From NCBI RefSeq assembly GCF_029962835.1, contig NC_080579.1, forward strand, positions 82,973,959 to 83,037,958: 64,000 nucleotides of DNA, given 5' to 3'. The position numbers and the translations under genes were made by a program. Positions 23,374 through 35,572 of the stretch are shown here, one piece after another (the stretch's first letter is position 1; each line of letters opens with the position of its first letter). Origin of the DNA: Magnolia sinica. Lineage: Eukaryota > Streptophyta > Magnoliopsida > Magnoliales > Magnoliaceae. Below the pieces are notes generated by a model. It ran no database searches, was not told the origin of the DNA, and was given only the letters and a program-made list of their open reading frames with translations.

Positions 23374-26322
23374 GAGAATGTAACACCTCGTACTTTTCAG
23401 TACTCGAGCGTTACCATGAGATTTACCGTAACATGTACATGGGTACGATACCAATTTAACTATTCTCACCTTGCATCTACCCTCGAACTTGAATCTGACC
23501 ACTGAGAATGACCTTCATCCATAAATCAAGTCATCTGACTGTTGATCATGTGGTTGGATACATGTACCTTCCCTCGACTAAATCGGTGAATAACTCTTTA
23601 ACCATAATAATTTAGATGCAAGTTATTTTGTTAGAATTGTTTAGAAATAGATATAGAACTAAGTAGAACCGTTAGATTTCACAAAACTCTTAGATCAACA
23701 ATAATTACAAAAATGCCATCAACCTATACCTTGAATTCAAATTCACATGGTTCTCATGATCCGTTTCGTGTGAAATTTTATACCAGGTCTAATTATTATA
23801 AATTAACCATACACATCAAATTTCAGCCCTTAGATCACATTAAATTAGCTACTTGATCTCTACATCCGTTCATTCACTTATCAGATTAAGATTCTGATCC
23901 GTTCATCTTGTTCACACCATATGAATATACTTAACCTACCATTAGAATTACAATATGAGAAACCTACATGTGTGAGAAAGTCACTCGATCCTAACGATTG
24001 TCATGTTCTATCCCTAATTACTCCAAAAACACACTTTATGACCATTCGTATACGAATTTGACTGTACATCCACCTACATACATGGTCAGGGTGCTAACCA
24101 CCAAGTCCCCTATTTTTTAGCTAGTCATCTGACCATCCATCATGTTTGGATTCACCAAACGGGCCACATGAATATCGAAGTGAACCGACCATCATAAAGA
24201 TCTTAGGACATAGGTTGAAACTACCTGGTAACTCGTCAATCAAAGGTGTACAAATACTGTTTCTAATTTCGGAGAGTGTTAGCCAATAAAAGAGCATCTC
24301 GGCTATCCTTGACAGATCGAGCCCTAAATTTAATCGGTTGAGAGATCTTAAGAAATGAGAATGATTGGTATAAAGTTTCACTTCTTTTGGATAACACAGT
24401 AAGGAGGAACGGATGACAGGAGATACAGCAAGGGAAATGGCAAATTTGTAAATACCAAGTGCATGGCAACCACGTACTAAGGAGGATGGGATTAAACGGT
24501 GAATGGCACCTCATGCATCAAAGGATCGTGTGGCCCACCTGGAAAGCGGATCTGACTTAAACTTGGCGCTGTGGGCCACAACGACATGTAAAGAGTGGTG
24601 AATGGCATGGATTTTCCGAAAGATCATCACAAGTGGACCCCACCTAATTAAACAAGACTGACATTTTTCCGCACAAGCTAGCTGTAACAACAGCGACTAA
24701 ACCGAACGGAATGATGGGTTTCACCCCACTTCCCTACCCCGCGTGTGGGTCACCTGATCAATGGATTCCTACCATATTTTGGCCCCTGGCCTAAAACAAC
24801 CCTACAAAACTAATGAACGGATTAGATCTATGGGAATGCCATTAAAGTGGACCCCACTCAATGCTACAGTAAGTCACAACTCTCCAAGCTAGAAATCCTT
24901 CCAAAATAAGTACGTATTCAAATTCAAAATGAACTGCCTCCGTTTCTTCCTCCTAAAACAATCATGTTCCAACTAGGATTAGCATTAATAGATCTCACCA
25001 CTCCATATGGGATGATCCCTACCCTCAGTGGACCCTGCTAACTCAAGGACCGATTTGGAAAAGAAACTCTCTCGCATGCTACAGTAATGCCCATGAAAAT
25101 CGTCATTGTAACGATATGTAGTTTAGATTTGGGGTGTACCCCATTAGCATGGGCCACTTGAGTTTTGATCTTGCACCACCCATAGTCAGATGGCCTAAAT
25201 AGGACCCATAAAACATGACAGACGGTATGGATCTCACTAATCCTCACTGAAGGCCCCACACATTGGTGGTGCGTGTACACATAATGTGTACACTCCCGAG
25301 GATCACCAAAATTAAGGCCAGCCCAGATTTCACTCGAGATTTCAGCGAAGGAAATCCTTTCTTCCTTCCGCATTCACGAACGACCGTCCACTGGGATGAG
25401 TCGTGGCCCACCACGATCGTCCCTAAGGATGATCTGAACCTTCCATTCAGTTAGTTACGTGACAAAACCTAAACCTCAAAAAATTGAAAGACTTTATACA
25501 ACTCGTGGCGTGCGCACCAGCCACACAAGGACAACCGTTTCCCATTGAAACCGGTAGTGGCAATTGTTCTGCGATCAACAGCCTATTCCTTAGTGCAATT
25601 AGAACCGTCCAAACTCATCCTCAGGAAATTCCTAACCCTGCTAAGGAGGCCGAATTGGGAGAATACCCCGCCCCTGGATCGCTGGCCGATTCGTTCTACA
25701 AAGGCAAAACCGCAACTGTCTTCTCTACGCACAAAACCGGGGCTGCGTAAGTTCAGCCAATCATCCGGTTGCGTGAAGGATACGCACGGGTCCTCATGTC
25801 TACAAAAGACCTCCTGTCCCACCAGTATAAGCCACGATAGAAAGAAAAGAAGAAACGTGGGAGAAAGAGAAAGCTGAAAGATTCAGGTAAAACCCCAGAT
25901 CTGAACTCCAAGTCCCACCATTATTAGAATTTAGCCGTTCTCCCATTTAGTTGGATTCAAATTCTCCTGTTTTGATTAATATTTTAGTTCATCGCATGTA
26001 GTTTTCTGTTTTAAAATTTCGATTCCAGTTCCAATGCGGATCTCTTGAAACCGGTTGCATTTCGCCCACATTAAAAGGTCTGGCTCTCACTTCCTGATTT
26101 TAATATATAAATATCTATCTTTTCATCCATTGCTATAAAACCCCTCTCTTATTAGTATTATTACCAAATAAATCCTAATCTTGCACGCCAGTTGGCCGAA
26201 GTTTTCCATCCCACCTGCCGACTTGGATGGGGTACTACTTCTCTAGTAATCTGAGGGGCCCACATGATCTCTGGTTTGATTAATATCACTACAAGAAAAT
26301 AGGCCTTTAGCCACAATTTTTT

Positions 26323-27394
26323 AGCCTCAGTTGAAAAAATGGAGGCTAAATGTGTCTTTTAGCCTCGGTTGCTAAGGAACTAAGGCTAAAAGTTCATTTT
26401 TAGCCTCAGTTGTATAGGAACCGAGGCGAAAAGTCTACCTTTTAGTCTTAGTTGCATAGGAACCAAGGCGAAAAGTCTACCTTTTAGTCTCAGTTACATA
26501 GGAACTGAGGCGAAAAGTCTACCTTTTAGCCTCAGTAACATAGGAACTGAGGCGAAAAGTCTACATGTTAGCCTCATTTGCATAGGAACCGAGGCGAAAG
26601 GTCTACTTTTTAGCCTCAGTTGCATAGGAACTGAGGCAAAAGGTCTACTTTTTAGCCTCAGTTGCATAGGAACCGAGGCGAAAGGTCTACATTCTAGCCT
26701 CAATTGTATAGGAACCAAGGCAAAAGGTCTACTTTTTAGCCTCAGTTGCATAGTAACCGAGGCGAAAGGTCTACTTTTTAGCCTCAGTTACATAACAACT
26801 GAGGCGAAAGGTCTACATTCTAGCCTCAGTTGCATAGGAACCGAGGCAAAAGGTCTACTTTTTAGCCTCAGTTGCATAGGAACTGAGGCGAAAGGTCTAC
26901 TTTTTAACCTCAGTTCCATACGAACTGAGGCGAAAGGTCTAATTTTTAGCCTTAGTTCTATAGAAACCGAGGCCAAAAGTCTACATTTTAACCTCAGTTG
27001 CATAGGAACCGAGGCGAAAGGTCTACTTTTTAGCCTCAGTTGCATAGGAACCGAAGCGAAAGCTCAATTGCATAGGAACTGAGGCAAAATGTCTAATTTT
27101 TAGCCTCAGTTGCATAGGAACCAGGGCGAAAGGTCTACTTTTTAGCGTCAGTTGCATAGGAACTGAGGCGAAAGGTCTACATTCTAGCCTCAGTTGCATA
27201 GGAACCGAGGCAAAAAGTCTACTTTTTAGCCTCAGTTACATAGGAAACTAGGCGAAAGGTCTACTTTTTAACCTCAGTTCCATACAAACCGAAGCGAAAG
27301 GTCTAATTTTTAGCCTTAGTTGCATAGGAACCGAGGCCAAAGTCTACATTTTAACCTCAGTTCCATAGGAACCGAGGCGAAAGGTCTAATTTTT
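26323..27394. repeat. ~25-copy 42-bp tandem array (CACTA subterminal)
   Basis: The unit is about 42 bp, made of 'gcctcagttgcataggaac', then 'cgaggcgaaaggtctac' and a T run, repeated with mismatches. Within each unit GCCTCAGTT and AACCGAGGC pair as an inverted repeat. Because 42 is divisible by three, minus-strand frames 26494-26751 and 26788-27045 read as 14-residue peptide repeats (RLKSRPFASVP core). These are artefacts of the array. Confidence 0.9.
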
Positions 27395-28581
27395 GATGAA
27401 TGGGCCCTGTTCCGTCTGGACATTGCTTCGTTTGATCAAATTGAAACCACCCATTTCATGATCAAATAATGAATGGGCCATGTTCCAAAAATCATAATGT
27501 AGAAACAAAAAAATAAAAAATAAAAAATACTATTGAGTTCTTCTTATTGTGCATGCACTAGCTCAGATATATCAACCAAAAATCTGCAGTTGAATCGGAC
27601 TAGCTCAATCATCAGGTGAGCCCCAACCAGTAGTTAAAATGGATTATATAGAAAATACTACCAACGATCCAGATTTAGCATACATTTATCTCATATGTGA
27701 TTACTAGACCTGCCTAACTCTGGGGCCAAGGAACATACATGGAGGGGCCCACGTGATATACGGCCTTGATGTTTCACACAGATGTGAGGTTGGCACATGT
27801 AGGAAGTGGAGGAATAAGATGCGGATATATGGCGAGTAGCAGTAGCATTTCTCTAGAATGGTTGATAGATTTTAGTATCGAAATGGGCGGCTAGAAATAA
27901 AGTTGGTTGGTCCTTCCAGGCCGTCCAGATGGAAAGCTTAGATCTCGAATAGGCCCAGCTCAACCGGAGAGCCGACTTAATCCAGTTTTCAGAAGCCTAA
28001 TAAGTAATTAGTGTGTGGCGCTATAAAAGGAAATTCTCAAAATCCCTCTCTCTCAACAGAGGTCTCTTCTCAAAATCCCTCAGCTCTTAAAGGAAATTTT
28101 GTCCTCCACACCAGCGATCTCTTCGCCGATTTCAGGTACTCATTCTCTCTTTTTATCTACTGATTTCTCAACTAAAATCCTCTCGAACATCAAAAATCGG
28201 GGCAGAAATCTCTCATTTTCGTGCGTTTTCCCCATTTAGCCGTTCAAAATCCAATTTCCACGTTTTTTGGTTCGATCTAAGGAGTTTTTTTTTTTGCTAA
28301 TTTCATTGAAATCTTGCTCAGGAAGTGGAAAATCCTGTCATTTCTGGATCATTTGCTGGATTTGAGTAGTTTCTGCATTGCAATATTAGCGATTAGGGTT
28401 TGGTGTTCGATTTGAGAGCAAAACCTTGTTCTCTACTGCGAAATCTGCTCCTCCATTGCCAATTTCCGTGCAGGCTAGATAAACAAGGGGCATATACACC
28501 AATTGCAGCTCCTCACCGAACCGAACCCTAGCTCTTCTCTCCGTCTTCTCCAATATTTCTCTCGTCTTCATCAGATCTACC

Positions 28582-28636
<55 letters not shown>

Positions 28637-31090
28637 ATCATTAGATCCTCAAAAGACCGTGAGCTTTTTTCCAATTTTTTTCCACTTATGGTTTTTTTTT
28701 CTCTCAATTGTTAGTGCTTAATCTATTTGAATATGAATCTAGCTTATGTCTCTCGATTCTGAGCGATTTCGTTGGATTTTGATTTGATTCTTGATGATAG
28801 ATCTATTTTCCTTTCAGATCTCATTATTTAGAGCTTTGCTTTTTTATTTTTGTTTTGAACTGATGATGCATATTGCCTTCCTTTTCGATTTTTTTTTCTT
28901 AGTTTGATTATTCATTTGAAGAAGTTACTCAAATTTACAATTGGCATTATTTGAGGATAGAGGAAGGGTTTTAACTGTCAATCAGGTGAGCTTCCCCCTC
29001 TCATTTCTCCAAAATTTTCCACTTAGGGTTTGGTTTTTGTAATTTTTTCTTGATTTCTGGTGCTTGATCTGTTTTGATCTTGATCCAACTTATGTCTCTT
29101 TATTCTTAAAGATTTCATTGGATTTTGTTTCGATTCTTGCTGATTTAAGTTGTAATTTAGGTTTTTGTATTTAGATTTTAGAGATTTATCTTTGATATAT
29201 GTAATAGCATGTATTTGAAATACATTTTGAGATTTCATTGGATTTTTTGTTTCTTTTGGTGATTTGAAATACATGAACCTACAATAAAACACAGATTCTT
29301 AGGAACCTTCAATTGCTTCTTATCTACTAGTAGTACATGTGACTCTGATCTCCTGTTAGAAATTATCTCTGCTCATGTTTCCCTGCTATCAAAACTATTG
29401 CCAATTCACAACTTAATCCATGTGGGAAGACATTTGCTGAATTTTCTCTTCCTACGCTTTCTCCTACAACTTGTTTCAGTGCAACACAATCTCGTTTATA
29501 CCAAACCAACAACTTGGAACACATGAGCTCCTGTTCGTATTTTAATGGGTTGTCTTGTAATCTTCTGATTGCCATAATCCATGTATGGGCCACGGTCCAC
29601 TTAGATCAAGACACGAGATTTATATTATCTTAATGAATCATGGTTCTTCAACAAAGCATGCTCATTACTATGTGGTGCAATATAAAATAATATAAAATAA
29701 AATAATATACTTGTTTTAACATTTTTCATCATTCGTTTTTTTTTTTTTTTTTTTTTCTTCCTTTTGCTGAAAATCTGAAGCTTGTCTCCCCTTTCCATTG
29801 ATTTCATGTTAGAAATCCTGAAAACAACGCTTTTGTTATCCATTGTTTCCCTTTAGCTTTTCTAGAGGATTATGCAATTTGCTGGCTGATGGCAGGTTCT
29901 TGGCTCATTTTAGGAGGATACATTTATTTTTCTGGTGAAGGTGGATGGTACCACCTATATTTTTATCAATAGGAATAATAATAAAAATAACGCAAAGAAA
30001 GGAGAAGTGGAAGAACAACATAAACTACAAGGATACTTGGTATCCCAGTTCAGTGGTACCATATATTTTGCGTGCTGGCTAATATATTATGTATCAGTCA
30101 TCAGATTCTGTACTTGTTGTAATATATTAGCAACAATCTTCAAAATCGTAGATGATCTGACTATGCCTCTGATAGTCAGTTCTGCACTTTCCTGATTACA
30201 GACCGTGAGTACTGGAATCTCATTGGTTTCTAGGATTTCTGTTTCTTAAAAATAGCAAGATGTGCAAAATACAAAGAACTGAACTCGTGGACAAGTTAAA
30301 AAAGGAAAACTCATTAGGGCTTCTAATAACTCTAAAATGGTCTGTGATTTAATTTTCAAAGCAAGGTGATGACTTCATTTATGAACTAAGAGTGCATTTG
30401 GGTGATGCCAAAATTCAACAGAAATGCATATTTCGATGGGTTACGGATGGTTATCCATTCCAATGCGCATTCTGGTGGTAGAATTTTAGGAACCACATTA
30501 TACATTGCCTACATTTCTGTCTGTACCATGACAAGTAAATTCTACTATATGTTAGTTCTAACCTGCAAAATACATTATTTCCTCCTGACCTTTTCTCTAC
30601 ATCCAAACTCAGCTTAAACTTGTGGGCAAATTGAGACTCATAGGTTTTTATGATTATTTTGGGCTCTCAAATACTGAAGCACCTTTCTCATATCTTACTT
30701 TCTTTTATGCATCAACAATGGACCAAGAAACAAAGAATTCCATGTCCCCGAATGTCACACGTGAGTCAAAATACTAAAAAGGAGAAACTTCCCACAATAT
30801 ACTTAAAGTAGAGCTAAGTAATTCAATGCCCTGGAAAAGATAAGCTTGTGCTAATTGAAATTAAACTAGTTAGATTATGAAACAAATGGTTGCTCTAACT
30901 ATTCATTTTCTTCTTTTGGTTTTGTAACAGACAATTGCAACATTTTTTAACTGTGTTATGTCTGCTATTGGAGGAAACAGTGCTGGTCTTGGTCGGTATA
31001 TTGTATTAGTATTGCAGTTTCTTTCTTTTGTTCATATTTTGAGTTTTTAAAATGCTCTTGATATGGCTACAACACTTTATCACCAATTAG
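27395..31090 (+). other. CACTA interior, leader-like and exon-like text
   Basis: Two stretches look like captured 5' leaders: 28025-28140, CT-rich and ending 'atttcaggta', and 28490-28634, with a (TC)n run at 28583-28634. A short exon-like block at about 30931-31000 lies between 'gtaacag' and 'ggtcggtata' and could encode TIATFFNCVMSAIGG. I cannot name its source gene. Poly(T) at 29739-29756 may mark an old insertion. No transposase was found. Confidence 0.4.
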
Positions 31091-31226
31091 GAGATATCGA
31101 CAAGCCAAACGTTAGCAATGCCTCAGTGAAGAAGAGAACTAATGTGTTACTTCTTGGTGATCACCTTGGAGATCTAGGAATGTCTGATGGTTTGATCTAT
31201 GAGAACTAAATTGTTGTTGGATTCTT
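31091..31226 (+). pseudogene. captured exon, cytosolic 5'-nucleotidase III-like
   Basis: The block is bounded by an acceptor (CAATTAG) and a donor (CTT|GTAAGT). It encodes RTNVLLLGDHLGDLGMSDG followed by a Tyr-Glu-Asn, a stop, then VVGFL. The GD.LGDLGMSDG signature is the C-terminal HAD-motif segment of pyrimidine 5'-nucleotidases. The in-frame stop shows it is not functional. Captured host sequence inside the CACTA element. Confidence 0.7.
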
Positions 31227-31817
31227 GTAAGTAAATCATTGCCTTTCTGTCTTTTGTAGTTATGTAGGAAAAATGTTTAGGCATTCCCATGTGTGATGCA
31301 CATGCAATTTACTAGTGTGTGCATGCTCACACACACAGTACAATTCCACACACATGAGAAACAAAGCACAATTCCTGATTCTTTTCGACTTCTTATTTTT
31401 CAAAAATAGGCGATTCCTTGCTCCTGCTTTTTGCAAAATTGCAACTAAAGTTCTTGTCTTGATGATGGTTTTAAAAACAGGCGATGCCAAGAACAACCAC
31501 CTAGTGACTTCTCTATTGCTCAGTTCCGGTTTCTGGAGCGACTACTTGTCGTCCATGGGCACTAGTGCTTAGTTCCAGTTTCTCTACTTTCACTCAACAC
31601 AAAATTGTATATTTATATGGGTTGCATGGCTAATTTGTACTCGTGGAAACTACATTGCATTCAGATCTGTTATTTCTTTTATAAGAATATTTTATTTTGC
31701 AGCGATTTTATTTTACAGTTTAAACTTAATACTTGACTTTTTTGAGTTCTTTGCCGAACTCACCTTGTTCCTACATTGTTCTCATTTTTGTAAGGGTTTT
31801 TGTTCTTTATATTACGA

Positions 31818-31884
31818 GTGATCAAAGGTAAAGTTGAGGATGTTGAATTGCTTGAGAAAGTGGACATTCTGATTTCTGGGGCTA
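31818..31884 (+). pseudogene. captured exon fragment, PRMT4/CARM1-like
   Basis: It encodes VIKGKVEDVELLEKVDILIS. This corresponds to the methyltransferase-core segment in which PRMT4-type enzymes have GKVE(D/E)(V/I)EL.EK.D.LISEPMG. The catalytic 'double-E' continuation is lost, the text reading GAI and then stop. It is only about 22 residues long, so the assignment rests on one conserved motif. Confidence 0.6.
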
Positions 31885-32568
31885 TATGATTCAGAAGGGT
31901 GTTCTCAAATGACCATGATGTAACTTCTGCAGTGTTAACAAGGTATGATTATGAAATAATTTGTTTCAAGTGATTGAATTTGGTAATTTACCTCATGAAC
32001 TGTGAATCCCACTGTGGATGGAGCATATCACTAAAAATCCACTTATCAAAAGCAATTCTAACCATCTAATTAATTGCTATCAAATGGATGGTTCAAAGTA
32101 AAATAGTGAGTGGCTCATATTTGAAGAGAAAAAAATCATATGGTTAAACTTATTTTCTCACTGCAGTTTTTCTTTGAATTCAAATTACAAACATTTATAA
32201 TAGATGTTTATGATAGATTATTCTCATTTCTGGAGTCAATGAAGTACACTTCTGTAATATCAATCCACTGCAACTGATATATTGAGTTAATAATCATCAC
32301 AGTGGGAGGAGCTTCAAGGTGGGTTTAAACAACTGGATTTGCAGCATGTGTTCATATTTGGCAGGTGATTCATCCAGCACTGAATGTTTTAGCTAATCAT
32401 GTTTGCCCTCCTCCTTCGATCAACACTGAATGATTACAGACCATTGTATCTTTTGATGATCTTAGTTAATGCAGCTTACTCAGTCACGAATTAGAGTTTT
32501 TGTGTATCGTTTTTCTAATAGTATGTTGCTGTAAATAGGAGGTTGAGGTAGAGCATCTCCATCCTCTT

Positions 32569-32640
32569 AAGCAACCAGCCTCCCTGCCCTCAGCTGTATC
32601 TATACAGCACAGCTGACAAGGTCATTCCTGCTAATGAAAA
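32569..32640 (+). pseudogene. captured exon fragment, TMEM53/DUF829-like
   Basis: The frame from 32570 encodes QPPCPQLYLYSTADKVIPA. This is the 'LYLYS..D.VIPA' strand-turn near the acid residue of the alpha/beta-hydrolase-like DUF829 (TMEM53) family. It is short and enclosed by non-coding text. It is a third, independent gene fragment in the same CACTA. Confidence 0.6.
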
Positions 32641-33018
32641 TGCAAATGATCTTGATATTCACCAGTTGGGTATGTGTGTGGTTCATCACCCCCACTAGAA
32701 TTTGGAAAAAATCATGGCGTGTAGCTGAAGATGATGCCAAATCCACCTTCTTTGGATACTCCGGTACTTAAATTCTCACTATAGTTACTTCTTCTTTCAC
32801 ATGCCTTCTTTGAATGGAATTGCAGTAGCCCTTTGAGATTCTCCTTTATTAATCCTCCTAATTATCAATATTTCTCTGATTTGTAAGGCCTTAATTTCGC
32901 TGTATACTCCTTTCCTATCCTTGCTGTGGCGATCTTGGGTTTCATTTACTTGCATCTAAATGCCACAGATCGAACGAGCTGGTATGTTTCTCTGTTGCAT
33001 TATTAACAAAAAAAAAAA

Positions 33019-33338
33019 TCATGATGACTTTCAAACTGCATTTCATCCTACTTGTGCTAAACGTGTTGGCCTGCACATGGATGTGAAGACTAGTGGAGGC
33101 AAGTTTTTTCATCACAAGGCTTATTGTGAAAAGCATAGATTGGATCAGAAAAACAAGGTCATATCAATTGCTTTTGAAGAATGAATATCTTATGATGCAT
33201 TGTCTTTCATAAGATAAAAGTCTTATGTTACAATGCATAAGTTTATTTCTCCTGCCTCATCTTGGTTTTTATTAATTTCTACAGGCTGAGAGTTTGCAAC
33301 ATGGACCTGATGAGGTCCGCCGCATTAAGCACCGATGA
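33019..33338 (+). pseudogene. captured extended PHD-finger exons
   Basis: The first block (33019-33160) encodes FQTAFHPTCAKRVGLHMDV and KAYCEKHRLDQKNK, the second zinc-binding half of an extended PHD (ePHD) module (H-P-T-C and Y-C-x-x-H). After an intron-like gap ending TCTACAG, the block at 33286-33338 encodes AESLQHGPDEVRRIKHR, matching the next exon of plant ePHD proteins. Exon order and intron are retained, so genomic DNA was captured and not a cDNA. Confidence 0.75.
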
Positions 33339-33540
33339 CACTAGTGATGATGGGCGCGACTATGACTTTGTATTATTTGTGGATCCTAATGTTGTGTAAC
33401 AGTTTGATTGAGTTAAACTTTAAATAGATTGTTGTTAATTGTTTTGTTGGTATTGTGGCTTTCATGATTGATTGTTTCATGAGTGGATTGAATGAATGGA
33501 TTAGTAGTTTAAATAAATATTTAAAAAAATAAAAAAATAT

Positions 33541-33960
33541 TTTTAGCCTCAATTTGTAACTAAGGCTTGAATTTAGCCTCGGTTGTTGATAACCAAGGCT
33601 GAAATTCCCGTGGCTAAAGGCTTTAGCCTCAGTTGTTGAGAACCGAGGTTAAAAATAGATTTAGCTTCGGTTGGAGGCAATTGAGGCTAAAATTTGGATT
33701 TAGTCTCAGTTGAAAACAATGGAGGTTAAAATTTTGATTTAGCCTCATTTCGAGAAAATTGAAGCTAAAAAGGTTTTTAGCCTCACTTGAAGAACCGAGG
33801 CTATAAAAGTCATTTTAGCCTCAGTTGTTAAAACTGAGGCTAAAGCCTTTAGCCACGGGGGTTTCAACCTCGGTTTGGATAACTGAGGCAAAACTGAGGC
33901 TAAAGGCTTTAGCCTTAGTTTTTAACCTTTTTAGCCACAGTTTTGAACCGAGGCTAAAAC
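33541..33960. repeat. CACTA 3' subterminal hairpin repeats
   Basis: About ten units of ~40 bp contain 'tttagcctcagttg' with a complementary 'accgaggctaaa'-type arm. It is the same motif core as the left array, but only ~0.4 kb long and lacking the 'gcgaaaggtctac' part. Confidence 0.8.
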
Positions 33961-34924
33961 CCCCTTTTCTTGTAGTGTATACATATATTACATGTGGAGT
34001 GTGGTTAACGTTACCTGGATCTTACCTGTATCAATGTTCGACCTGGCTAGGTAATCTAAACCTTAGGTTGAGACCTTAACCCTACACAGTTTGTAAGCTT
34101 GAACATAACTGTATAAATTTATAACTCATGATAGGGTTTGATTCTAAGGAAACACGCACTCCCTAGCAACACTGGTAGGCGATTCCAAGTATAAGGTGAT
34201 GATTTTTCCCCTTAAGCTTTCCATTTCCATATTGGTTTAACTTATAGTCTTTATCAAATGTTAAAATTGTTAATTCATAGCATGCGATCTCTTATATGAT
34301 TTATATATGATTTACGATTAATAATTGTGAAACATAATTGCATGCGATAGTTGCTATATGATAGCTCTCATTTTAATTTATAGTTCACATCATGACCTGT
34401 TTTGATTATTATGCTTAACATATGCCTGTCATGCTATAACAGTATATTTTCATATGAATTATTGTAAGTCATTATGAACCTATATTCACTACACTTATTA
34501 GTGGGTAAACCCTCTAGTGTATGTAAACCCATACTTAGGATGTAACATGTGGAGTGTGGAATCGAATGAACCCTCGATTGGAGGTTATGTAGGACATGAG
34601 ATTCCCTACTCAATTAATTTGATTGACCACTGATCGATGGGTTTCATTAAGCATCCTAAGGTGGGAGAAATCTCATGAGCCAGGGATGGTGGTAATGGGA
34701 CACTATGCCCGAGCTCTCAGCCTACGTTGGGTGACGAGCCTCCCGTAGTGACCATTGAGTAACCTAAAATGGCTGATTGTAATTGGAATAATAACGAGTT
34801 GGTTGATCATGCATCCATAGCATATTGGCGATGACGGGTGGCTAATTCTGGATGTTGTAGCATGTTCCCTTAAGAGCATTAAGGGATTACTTTGCTAGCT
34901 CCCAGACCACCGACTATCGACCTA

Positions 34925-35060
34925 TTTATCCGACTGGATACATCCCCAGGTCAATGATTACATGAGTGATGAGCCCAAATCCGACTGGATACATCCCAGG
35001 TCGATGATTACATGAGTGATGAGCCCAAGTCCGACTGGATAAACATCCCCAGGTCGATGT
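34925..35060. repeat. 48-bp tandem units inside LTR
   Basis: The unit 'tccgactggatacatcccc' followed by 'atgattacatgagtgatgagcc' occurs in three copies (the last partial) here and in two in the 3' LTR (about 40277-40360). The copy-number difference accounts for most of the LTR length difference. Confidence 0.8.
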
Positions 35061-35572
35061 GCCTTCATGCATCCATGCATATAAAAAGACTGCATCATAT
35101 ATTATTTTGAATGTTTGTTGTTTTTAACTATGCTTAGCTAAGGCGGTGGTGTGTAATCTTGAGGGGAATTCACACTGAGCTCGTCACTCATTCATCGAAT
35201 ATCCAACCGTACAGAGTATACAGGTATAGGTGGAGAAAATGATAGTACTGAACCTGACGGTACGATGGTGGAGCTTGAAAATGGATATTACGAAGATGAG
35301 CCGCAACAAGAAGCGGCCGGTTGATTCGATTTAAATTAATAGCAGTAGTGCTCTTATGTTTAATTTGATACATTGATAATTTTTGTTTAAAAAAAATGTG
35401 TAATAAGGCCCCCAACTGAGTGGGCTAAATAATTGAGCTTATATGATATTAATCCATGCTTGCTTACGCTATTATACTCTGATTTTAATCTTCCGCTAGA
35501 TCTCTGATTTATTAACTCTCGGGTTTCCAGAACAAATCTCGTACTTGGGTTCTGAAAACACGGGGTGTTACA

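Larger units (their letters stand above)
26287..33977 (+). mobile_element. CACTA (En/Spm-type) transposon, non-autonomous
   Basis: Ends are CACTACAAGAAAA and its reverse complement TTTTCTTGTAGTG (13-bp perfect TIR). The 3-bp duplication TAT is at 26284-26286 and 33978-33980, and the single TAT at 39327-39329 in the 3' LTR is the empty site. Hairpin-type subterminal repeats lie inside each end, long on the left and short on the right. No TNP2-type transposase is visible. The interior instead holds exon-like pieces of several host genes with intron text retained, so this is a gene-capturing CACTA. Confidence 0.92.
23379..35572 (+). repeat. 5' LTR of non-coding element, CACTA inside
   Basis: Starts TGTAACACC and ends GGTGTTACA. 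Without the CACTA element and one TAT copy it is about 4500 bp, against 4441 bp for the 3' LTR. An extra 48-bp tandem unit at 34925-35060 explains most of the difference. Open frames here (24121-24381, 25038-25373, 25545-25877) have paralogues in the 3' LTR and look like chance frames in LTR DNA. Confidence 0.9.

Noticed and set aside
25038..25373. 111-codon frame with a near-identical copy at 38081-38416
   Set aside because: Conservation reflects the duplicated LTRs, not selection; no known domain.
26494..27045. Minus-strand frames encoding 14-residue peptide repeats
   Set aside because: They are by-products of the 42-bp CACTA subterminal array (42 is a multiple of three); no start context or conservation suggests a protein.
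26323..27394. Possible CRISPR-like or satellite array
   Set aside because: Regular repeat but no unique spacers; it is inside a CACTA element and fits subterminal repeats.
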